5,733 nucleotides of DNA from Nitrosopumilaceae archaeon. Lineage in GTDB: Archaea > Thermoproteota > Nitrososphaeria > Nitrososphaerales > Nitrosopumilaceae. A program made the position numbers and the translations under genes. The notes beneath the pieces were generated by a model, which saw only the letters and a program-made list of their open reading frames with translations, made no database searches and was not told the origin of the DNA. Positions 1 through 5,506 of this stretch are shown here, one piece after another. Position 1 is the first letter of the stretch. Each line of letters begins with the position of its first letter. The DNA lies in NCBI GenBank assembly GCA_020027255.1, contig JAHRAP010000014.1, positions 1 through 5,733 of the forward strand, written 5' to 3'.

Positions 1-2
1 TC

Positions 3-179
3 GAAGAACAAAAAATAAAGGTTTGTGATGATTGTTTAAAACAAATAATTGAAAAACATAAAATAGAATCATCAATTATTAATATAAATGATATATTACA
101 AAAACTAATTAAAAAAATTCAGCAGTACCTCCAATTATACCAAACTCGATATCACTTTTTGGCATTAATACTCCACTAA
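3..179 (+). CDS. 3' part of an unrecognised plus-strand gene, probably fused to foreign downstream sequence
   Basis: This frame is open from the window edge to TAA at 177-179 (58 residues visible, no start codon in view). The other two plus-strand frames stop within the first 30 bases. The first 39 or so residues look like a real protein: charged and helical, rich in Lys, Glu and Ile, with a CxxC pair (VCDDC, bases 21-35) that could be half of a zinc site whose partner lies upstream. From about base 120 the character changes to QQYLQLYQTRYHF and similar, because the frame now reads the antisense of a phosphorylase-like gene start and of the last codons of apt. The native C terminus was therefore probably lost and replaced by a read-through tail, overlapping apt tail to tail by 15 bases. 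I do not recognise the family. A chance open frame in AT-rich DNA is possible but less likely given the composition. Confidence 0.4.
   Translation, partial: EEQKIKVCDDCLKQIIEKHKIESSIININDILQKLIKKIQQYLQLYQTRYHFLALILH
98..117 (-). terminator. candidate T-rich terminator downstream of apt and the phosphorylase remnant
   Basis: Read on the minus strand, seven T residues (117-111) are followed after six bases by five more (104-100). Archaeal RNA polymerase commonly terminates at such T-tracts without a hairpin. The site lies just past the point where the phosphorylase frame fails, so it could end the apt transcript. In such AT-rich DNA, T-runs are common, so support is weak. Confidence 0.3.
109..165 (-). 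pseudogene. N-terminal remnant of a methylthioadenosine phosphorylase-like gene
   Basis: The ATG at 165-163 overlaps the apt stop codon (TAATG), the arrangement of translationally coupled genes. It opens an 18-codon frame beginning MPKSDIEFGIIGGTA and ending at TAA 111-109. The I-x-x-GIIGG(S/T)G stretch near the N terminus is the phosphate-binding start of the MTAP/PNP family, whose members are usually about 260-290 residues. Here the match breaks at or just after GGT-ACT-G (about 123-127), and the rest of the enzyme is absent. MTAP releases adenine from methylthioadenosine and apt recycles adenine to AMP, so the two make a sensible salvage pair; that pairing is inference. The remnant is short, so identity rests on about 10 residues plus the coupled start. 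Alternatives are a chimeric contig join or a chance match. Confidence 0.45.
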
Positions 180-677
180 TGTTTTACACTTGTATTTATT
201 TATAACATCTCTACCATTTAAATTTGTTAATTCGATTATGAATGCAAATCCTGATACTATCCCGTGTCTTTTTTCAATTAGTTTAGCAGCTGCTAGTGCA
301 GTACCTCCTGTTGCTAGCAGATCATCACATATTATTACTTTTTGATTTTTCTTAATTATGTTGTTTTGAATTTCCATGGTTGATTTTGCATATTCAGTTT
401 TATATTGTATTTTGGTAGTTTTTCCAGGAAGTTTATCTTTTTTTCTAATCATGATCATTCCTTTATTGTACTTAATAGCCAATGCACATGCTATTGGAAA
501 CCCACGCGATTCAATACCTACAAAAATATCTACGTCTTTTGGATGGAAATATTTGGCAATTTCTTCGTATATATAACTGAAAGTTAATGGATTTTTTAGT
601 ATTTCACTGAAATCTCTAAACAGTATGCCTTTTTTTGGAAAATTTTTAAACTCTCTAATTTTGTCTCGTAGATCCAT
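165..677 (-). CDS. apt: adenine phosphoribosyltransferase
   Basis: This cytoplasmic purine-salvage enzyme converts adenine and PRPP to AMP and pyrophosphate. The 170 residues cover the whole family: an N-terminal IREFKNFPKKGILFRDFS segment (7-24) matching the family's FPxxGIxFRD, GIESRGF (54-60) in the adenine/PRPP pocket, a basic flexible loop with RKKDKLPG (78-85), YKTEYAKSTME (92-102), and the PRPP-binding signature VIICDDLLATGGT (114-126) with both acidic residues intact. It ends ELTNLNGRD...KTLVEY, as normal family members end, so it is not truncated although it is at the short end (E. coli Apt is about 183). The ATG at 677 follows a TATA-like box in the 45-base gap behind the secreted-protein gene. 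Its stop codon overlaps the start of a phosphorylase remnant, implying that it once headed a salvage operon. High confidence. Confidence 0.96.
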   Translation of the reverse strand: MDLRDKIREFKNFPKKGILFRDFSEILKNPLTFSYIYEEIAKYFHPKDVDIFVGIESRGFPIACALAIKYNKGMIMIRKKDKLPGKTTKIQYKTEYAKSTMEIQNNIIKKNQKVIICDDLLATGGTALAAAKLIEKRHGIVSGFAFIIELTNLNGRDVINKYKCKTLVEY

Positions 678-695
678 ATCATTAAATAATATAGC

Positions 696-706
696 ATATA
701 AAAAAA
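696..706 (-). promoter_or_regulatory. TATA-like box of apt overlapping a T-tract behind the 695-residue gene
   Basis: On the minus strand the gap reads ACTATTTTTTTATATGC. The TTTTATAT part (703-696) is a plausible archaeal TATA box centred about 22 bases before the apt ATG, a little closer than usual, giving at most a very short leader. The seven-T run (706-700) in the same place could terminate the upstream secreted-protein transcript, so the two signals share bases. Weak positional evidence only. Confidence 0.35.
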
Positions 707-722
707 TAGTTTGTTATTGTCA

Positions 723-2810
723 TTATTCTATAGCGAAAATAATTTTGACTACATTAATCTGGTTTGAAGCTTCTATGACATATGTTCCTGAATTCACATA
801 TTTTGGTATTCTCCACAGAGTTGAAAATTCTCCTTCGTCTGTAGAAAATATTTCTAACTGATCTATCACAATATTATTATGATCTGTTATTTTCATTAAT
901 ATTGGTTTAGTCCCTGATGAATTTTGACCGTTTATCATTATTACATCATCGATGCTATAGCTTGTGTCGTCTAAGTTGATTGAGAATGTTTCTTTGTTTT
1001 GAATTACATTTATTTTTTTATCAGTATAATTTGATCCACTACGTGCTTCAATTATCCATTCTCCTATATCTGCTTTTGTGGGAATTCTGAATGTGCTGTC
1101 AGAAAAAATCCCATTTTTATCAGTGAATATTTCTTTTGCTTTCACTTCATTTCCATTTTGATCTATCATTGATAGATGTATTCGTGCATTTTTGCTCGAG
1201 TTACCTAATATTAATATCTGTTCCCCAAATTTGTACTTATTTTTTGTTGTATGTAATTCTATTTGGCCTGAGCCTAATTGTAACCCTACAGAAAATGTTT
1301 CTGCCATTTGTGAATTTCCTCTCACTGCTACTATAGTATATATTCCTGGAGCATACTCAGCTAAATCTAACATGTACGTAGACCTGCCATCTGATTCTAA
1401 TGTTACACTATCTGAAAATTTAGTTTCATCATATTGATCAATGATAATTAATGATAAAACTGCCGATTTTGGTCCGTATAGATCGATTGATGCAGTTGAA
1501 TTTATATCATAATTAATTTTATTGGTTTTTATCATGATTTTTTCTTTAGGAGTTTCTCCAATGCCAATTAATAAAATATCTTGTTCATCATCTTGAGATG
1601 CAACTAAACTATATGTGCCATTCACAAAAATATCATTTGTTGGAATTTCTATAGATGAATTTCCAGACTCGTTGCCATGTGACATGATCGAAAAAACTTC
1701 TGAACCATGAAGATCTTCTACTGTTATCTCTATGTCTTTATTTGGAGTAGCTTCTACATTTAACAAAATTGTTTCACCAGATTTGTATATTGATTTCATA
1801 GTGTTTATTTTAATTGTGTGTTGTGATATTACAATAAACTTTTTCTCCATTATTTCATTGCCATTGATTACCTTTATCGACCATTCTCCTAAAATACCAT
1901 TTTTGGGTATTGTTATTTTTTTGTGCCATTCGCCATTAATATCTGCGTATGTAGCAGATGTAGTTGCTATGCTGCCAGTAGGATCTATAATGTATATTGT
2001 TATTATATCATTAAAATTTGCATTTCCACTTATTTCTAAATTTGAATTGATGCTTGTTTCATTAATTATATCATTTAACAAAGTTTTTTTGTTCTGTACG
2101 TCGTTATTCGCTATTATCATTTTATTTACTTTGAATTTGTTATTATCACTAATGGTTAAACCCATCGCATCATTTGATTTTGTAATTGGTATTTTTATTG
2201 TAGTTACAAAATTGCCAAAATTATCTGTTTTAAAATTTCTGATATTATGATTGTCTATATAGATATAATATGTTTGATTACGATCAAAACCTTCGCCTAA
2301 TATTCTTATTGTTGATCCTGGTTCTGGATTTGTTGGTATTATTCTAAATTTAGGGTTTGATGCAATTGGTGATTTTGATTGATTTGTTTGTTTAAAATCA
2401 ATTTCAGTTGATGGATATATTTTTCCACTAAATTTTTGTGCGTTGTCACCACCAGTTTTCCAATTTATTATGCTTGCATGATCCAATTTTATATCAAAAT
2501 TAACTGAACTGCTAGGTGATAATGATTTAGTAGATGTGAAAATAATTGTATTCTCTGATATTCGTTTTCCAGACCAACCATTTTCAGTTTTAAAAGATTG
2601 CAGATTGCTATCTTCACCAACCCAAATATGAATCATATTTATATTGAAATCGTTTTCTGTAGTGTTTGAAAATTTAATAGTTATAAAACCATTTTTTTCT
2701 TCGCTTGTCACTAGTAAATTATCTGCGTATACTAAATTTGATAACGATATTATTGGTGATACGATTATAGACAACGTCAATAAAATGAGTAATAAAGATA
2801 AAATTTGCAT
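723..2810 (-). CDS. large secreted protein of tandem Ig-like / macroglobulin-like beta-sandwich modules
   Basis: The 695-residue protein starts with a signal peptide: a hydrophobic core (3-22), then SLSNLVYA before D30, a plausible cleavage site. Residues 30-135 form an N-terminal beta domain (GFITIKFSN, HIWVGED). Residues 152-228 resemble an IPT/TIG-like fold (NPEPGSTIRILGEGF, FGNFVTTIKIP). Five modules of about 85-92 residues follow (about 245-330, 331-418, 423-510, 515-603, 607-695). Each module has a central DxxG-type turn, then an IP-type strand, and ends in a G-x-(Y/W)-x-(I/L)-x-(A/V) strand: GEWSIKVING, GTYSLVASQD, GIYTIVAVRG, GEWIIEARSG, GTYVIEASNQ. About ten N-x-S/T sequons suggest N-glycosylation. 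The protein ends VVKIIFAIE with no transmembrane anchor or sorting tail, so it is probably released or held by partners. This architecture fits MG2-like/bacterial Ig-like adhesin or cell-envelope proteins; the exact role is unknown. No catalytic motif or thioester site is visible. ATG 2810 is the only sensible start. Confidence 0.85.
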   Translation of the reverse strand: MQILSLLLILLTLSIIVSPIISLSNLVYADNLLVTSEEKNGFITIKFSNTTENDFNINMIHIWVGEDSNLQSFKTENGWSGKRISENTIIFTSTKSLSPSSSVNFDIKLDHASIINWKTGGDNAQKFSGKIYPSTEIDFKQTNQSKSPIASNPKFRIIPTNPEPGSTIRILGEGFDRNQTYYIYIDNHNIRNFKTDNFGNFVTTIKIPITKSNDAMGLTISDNNKFKVNKMIIANNDVQNKKTLLNDIINETSINSNLEISGNANFNDIITIYIIDPTGSIATTSATYADINGEWHKKITIPKNGILGEWSIKVINGNEIMEKKFIVISQHTIKINTMKSIYKSGETILLNVEATPNKDIEITVEDLHGSEVFSIMSHGNESGNSSIEIPTNDIFVNGTYSLVASQDDEQDILLIGIGETPKEKIMIKTNKINYDINSTASIDLYGPKSAVLSLIIIDQYDETKFSDSVTLESDGRSTYMLDLAEYAPGIYTIVAVRGNSQMAETFSVGLQLGSGQIELHTTKNKYKFGEQILILGNSSKNARIHLSMIDQNGNEVKAKEIFTDKNGIFSDSTFRIPTKADIGEWIIEARSGSNYTDKKINVIQNKETFSINLDDTSYSIDDVIMINGQNSSGTKPILMKITDHNNIVIDQLEIFSTDEGEFSTLWRIPKYVNSGTYVIEASNQINVVKIIFAIE

Positions 2811-2836
2811 ATATTTTGTCTTACTATAATTTTTTG

Positions 2837-2846
2837 TATTTAAATA
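2837..2846 (-). promoter_or_regulatory. TATA-like box of the 695-residue secreted-protein gene
   Basis: In the 56-base gap between this gene and the OLD-type gene, the minus strand carries TATTTAAATA, a near-palindromic archaeal TATA-type element, centred about 31 bases before ATG 2810. That spacing predicts a start site close to or just before the ATG and a leaderless or short-leader message. No Shine-Dalgarno sequence precedes the ATG. The gene therefore need not depend on transcription from the OLD gene behind it. Confidence 0.45.
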
Positions 2847-2866
2847 TCTTTATTAACAAATTTTAT

Positions 2867-4891
2867 TCATTCCTGATACTGTCTTATTCTCTCAGCGATT
2901 AATCTGTATAAAGTTCGAAAACGTTCTTTTGTTTTCTCAGATATGAAGTCTACATTATCAGACGCTATTTTTTCACATATGTATCTAGTTATATCTTCGT
3001 TAGAAAATTCTCCCCATATTTCATGTTTGGACCACATAAATTCCAGGTTTGCAATTATGCCTTTTTTGCCTATTTTTAATATTTGCTCAATTGTTACATC
3101 ATTGTAACCTTCATACCTAAGTTTTATTTCATATGTTTGGTTAACTGCAAAAAGGTAATCTTCTATTGCAAGATAGTCTTCTATTGTCTGTATATTATCA
3201 TCATGTTCAAAAAATATAGTTTGAATGTTGGAAAATTTATTCAAAATCAATTGGTTGGATATGCATTTTGATTCGTCGCTATTGTCAAGCAATACAAATG
3301 TCTTATATCCATGATTTCGATAAAAAATAGCCAAAGGTAGGACCGAATTTTTGTTGTATGCTGCAACAATATTTAATGGATTCATAGATATATTAGGATC
3401 TTGCAACAATTTGTCAAAGGAATTTAAATACATGGAATCTGACATAGTTTCAACAATAATTATTGGTCTAGAATTTATGCCTATTTGTTTATCTGTTATA
3501 GATGTCACCAAACCTTTAGACAATCCATATATCACTGGTATTAGAGTTTTAGAGTCTGCATTCCAGTAATCATAAAATATTCTACTCAAATGTCGTTTTT
3601 TATCTAATTCTACAACCAATAAATTTCCAGGAGTATAGTCAAAAATCATATATGGAGAATGTGTTGCATATAGAATTTGATTATTGCCAGCTAAATTTTT
3701 TAATAGATCCGCTATGCCAATTTGTTGTGTAGGGTGTAAATTTCTTGCAGGTTCATCGAGTAATAGTATCGCTTCTTTTAATTCAGCTTTTTGTGTTTCG
3801 GCAGCGAAATTAACAACAAATGAAAAAATCCATTTAAACCCTTCAGCTCTTCTACTAAGTAACCCTGTGTTTGTTATAGTTCCATCTTTATGTACATCTG
3901 ATATAACTACACTCATAATATTTCCGGGATTATATCGCAAATCCACATGAATTGGATCTCCCTTCCATGCCGGATTCAATCTTGTAGTTAATCTATTGCT
4001 GGCCGTATTGAGAAATTTAATTAATCTGCTTGGGCTATCTTTATACTCTTTGATTTTCTGTGCATCTAATTCAGCTAAATAAAATAAATTCAAAACCGTT
4101 TCAGTTTTATCAAACTCTTCTTCGTATTCTATTTTATTATCAATAGATTCTGATAAATATTCATTCAAATTAACATTACCATAAATTTTTTTATAATCTG
4201 AAAAATATACAAAACGTGGATGCAAATTTTCTTTGATAAAATTTTTTAACACATCATTTTGTGTTTTGCCTGCTAGTAGATCATTCAGCTCATCTTCGTC
4301 ATAAATTTTTTTCCATTCAGAAATAACTTTTTGTTCTACAGATGCTAAAACCATTAAATTGTTATTAATTTCCCACACCTTTTTTTTGAAATCTTCGAAG
4401 TTTAATTGTAATGAATTATTTAAAAAATCTATGTCCAATCTGATTTTGATATGATTTGGTATTGTTTCTATGAATTCCAATATTTTATTTGCAAAGTTTT
4501 CACGTGTGTGTAATCTTTCATTGATCTGTGAATCAATTTTAACTTCTCCAAAATCATATTGAATTTCTGGATTTGTATTTGTTCGAAAAATCTTAACTTT
4601 GGTTATAGTTGGAATCTCATTAAATTTCTTACGTATTATGTTCACTTCGTGCTCGTTAAGTTCAAATTCGCCTTCTGCAATTTTGACTTCATTTTTTAAT
4701 TCATCAAACATTTCATCACATAAATCTAGTTCAGATATTGATTCATCTTTATTAAGTAACGTTAAAGCTTGTAATATTGTTGTTTTTCCACTTTCATTTC
4801 TACCAATAAATGCTGCTAAATCACCTACGCTTATTTGGCCAGAGTCGTGTATGCATCTATACGCTCTAACTCTAAATTTTCTTAATCTCAT
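2867..4891 (-). CDS. stand-alone OLD-family ATP-dependent nuclease (AAA/ABC ATPase plus Toprim)
   Basis: The 674 residues hold a split ABC-type ATPase followed by a Toprim domain, the layout of OLD (overcoming lysogenization defect) nucleases. Seen: an N-terminal strand RKFRVRAYRCI; Walker A GRNESGKTT (30-38); a helical, Lys/Glu-rich insert (about 120-300, probably the dimerisation arm); signature-like LLSRRAEGFKW (344-354); Walker B ILLLDEP (375-381); His switch ATHSPYM (409-415). The Toprim-like region runs from about 477: IIIVETMSD, with E481 as the probable catalytic Glu, then FVLLDNSDE (532-540) as the acidic pair, and TIEDYLAIEDYL (569-580) at the position of the family's later acidic motif. 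The usual VEG is VET, and D-x-D is DNSD, so metal binding may be altered. No UvrD-type helicase partner, as in Gabija, lies beside it, so it resembles class 1 OLD proteins. Family members act in phage defence or DNA processing; activity here is inferred. ATG 4891 is fixed by an in-frame TAG 12 bases upstream. Confidence 0.85.
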   Translation of the reverse strand: MRLRKFRVRAYRCIHDSGQISVGDLAAFIGRNESGKTTILQALTLLNKDESISELDLCDEMFDELKNEVKIAEGEFELNEHEVNIIRKKFNEIPTITKVKIFRTNTNPEIQYDFGEVKIDSQINERLHTRENFANKILEFIETIPNHIKIRLDIDFLNNSLQLNFEDFKKKVWEINNNLMVLASVEQKVISEWKKIYDEDELNDLLAGKTQNDVLKNFIKENLHPRFVYFSDYKKIYGNVNLNEYLSESIDNKIEYEEEFDKTETVLNLFYLAELDAQKIKEYKDSPSRLIKFLNTASNRLTTRLNPAWKGDPIHVDLRYNPGNIMSVVISDVHKDGTITNTGLLSRRAEGFKWIFSFVVNFAAETQKAELKEAILLLDEPARNLHPTQQIGIADLLKNLAGNNQILYATHSPYMIFDYTPGNLLVVELDKKRHLSRIFYDYWNADSKTLIPVIYGLSKGLVTSITDKQIGINSRPIIIVETMSDSMYLNSFDKLLQDPNISMNPLNIVAAYNKNSVLPLAIFYRNHGYKTFVLLDNSDESKCISNQLILNKFSNIQTIFFEHDDNIQTIEDYLAIEDYLFAVNQTYEIKLRYEGYNDVTIEQILKIGKKGIIANLEFMWSKHEIWGEFSNEDITRYICEKIASDNVDFISEKTKERFRTLYRLIAERIRQYQE

Positions 4892-4916
4892 ATCTAGCCG
4901 CTAATTAGAATAATCT

Positions 4917-4924
4917 GATATAAC
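4917..4924 (-). promoter_or_regulatory. TATA-like box of the OLD-type gene
   Basis: The minus strand reads GTTATATC, centred about 30 bases before ATG 4891. This spacing predicts transcription starting at or near the ATG, agreeing with the absence of a Shine-Dalgarno sequence. It lies in the 100-base divergent region shared with the small secreted-protein gene. Confidence 0.45.
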
Positions 4925-4936
4925 TATATTGTGTGA

Positions 4937-4980
4937 TTATCATATAACATTATGCTTAAAAATATAAAGACTTATCATAT
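4937..4980. repeat. pair of 9-base direct repeats (TTATCATAT) in the divergent promoter region
   Basis: TTATCATAT occurs at 4937-4945 and again at 4972-4980, 35 bases apart. The copies flank the TATA-like box of the plus-strand gene, and the left copy is also 12 bases behind the TATA-like box of the minus-strand OLD gene. The positions would suit a regulator acting on both genes. Nine AT-rich bases repeated by chance are quite possible here, so an operator role is only a suggestion. Confidence 0.25.
4956..4968 (+). promoter_or_regulatory. TATA-like box of the 152-residue secreted-protein gene
   Basis: TTAAAAATATAAA is centred about 29 bases before the ATG at 4992, the normal archaeal distance for a leaderless or nearly leaderless transcript. 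No Shine-Dalgarno sequence is seen. An in-frame TAA at 4965-4967, with no other ATG before 4992, supports the chosen start. Confidence 0.5.
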
Positions 4981-4991
4981 CATTTATACTT

Positions 4992-5450
4992 ATGAAAACA
5001 ACGTTTATAGTATTTTTGTTACCTTTAGTATCTACGTTTATGTTTGGAACTCTTGTTATGGGTGAAATTCTAAAACTTCCTGATCGAGAATTAAATTTAT
5101 TGCAATTTAATGAAGAACAAATACAAAATGATGTTATGATAATGGAAGGAATTCAGAGTGAATATGAAAAATCATCGCCAATTAATATCAATATTATAAT
5201 AGAAGACGCTTCATTTGAATGTGGAGATCTATTTTTATCAATTAATAAAATCTACCACGACAAAACAGAATTAATAACACAAAGTGGATTTTTCGGTCAA
5301 TGTTTCCAGCAAAATGATTACATGTTGCCTATTGATGATGAATTTATCGAGATAATAGACATTCCTGGAGAATATGAAATAGTGGCACAAATGCATGATA
5401 AACACTATAAAAAAACTGCGGTCATTAGCAAGAAATTTTTAGTTATATAA
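4992..5450 (+). CDS. small secreted beta-sandwich protein with a probable disulfide
   Basis: The protein has 152 residues. Lys-2 followed by a hydrophobic run (about 5-23) and G24/E25 indicates a signal peptide or, if uncleaved, an N-terminal membrane anchor. A polar, acidic helix-like linker follows (30-60). Residues 63-152 alternate polar and hydrophobic residues as in a beta-sandwich and contain two cysteines, C77 (FECGDLFLSI) and C104 (GFFGQCFQQ); these are the only cysteines in the mature chain and could pair outside the cell. A late strand, PGEYEIVAQM (125-134), resembles the PGIYTIVAVR strand (488-497) of the large secreted protein across the OLD gene, so both may use a related Ig-like fold. 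There is no catalytic motif and no known name. It is transcribed divergently from the OLD gene and followed after 56 bases by the basic repeat protein. The gene is well supported; its role is unknown. Confidence 0.8.
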   Translation: MKTTFIVFLLPLVSTFMFGTLVMGEILKLPDRELNLLQFNEEQIQNDVMIMEGIQSEYEKSSPININIIIEDASFECGDLFLSINKIYHDKTELITQSGFFGQCFQQNDYMLPIDDEFIEIIDIPGEYEIVAQMHDKHYKKTAVISKKFLVI

Positions 5451-5471
5451 TATAATACACAAAAATAAGAA

Positions 5472-5483
5472 TATTATAATTAA
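5472..5483 (+). promoter_or_regulatory. TATA-like box of the basic repeat-tailed gene
   Basis: TATTATAATTAA is centred about 30 bases before the ATG at 5507, which fits archaeal TATA spacing for a leaderless message and argues that this gene has its own promoter behind the small secreted-protein gene. This AT-rich 56-base gap offers other possible matches, so support is moderate to weak. Confidence 0.4.
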
Positions 5484-5506
5484 AGTATGTTTATGGACAT
5501 GTGTTT

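Noticed and set aside
376..587. Two short plus-strand frames inside apt
   Set aside because: Both are shadows of the apt gene in other frames, with no start signal or family resemblance.
1732..2250. Plus-strand 172-residue hydrophobic frame
   Set aside because: It lies wholly antisense to the well-supported secreted protein. Its Phe/Ile/Leu richness arises from complementing Lys/Asn/Asp codons, and there is no promoter or motif.
3684..3950. Plus-strand 88-residue frame
   Set aside because: It is antisense to the signature and Walker B region of the OLD-type gene. The coding strand there carries conserved motifs, and this frame shows none.
2867..4891. Gabija-type two-gene system
   Set aside because: The large protein could be mistaken for GajA, but neither neighbour is a UvrD-like helicase, so the pair is not present in this window.
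4599..4904. Plus-strand 101-residue Ser/Leu-rich frame
   Set aside because: It is antisense to the N-terminal ATPase part of the OLD-type gene, including Walker A. No independent support was seen.
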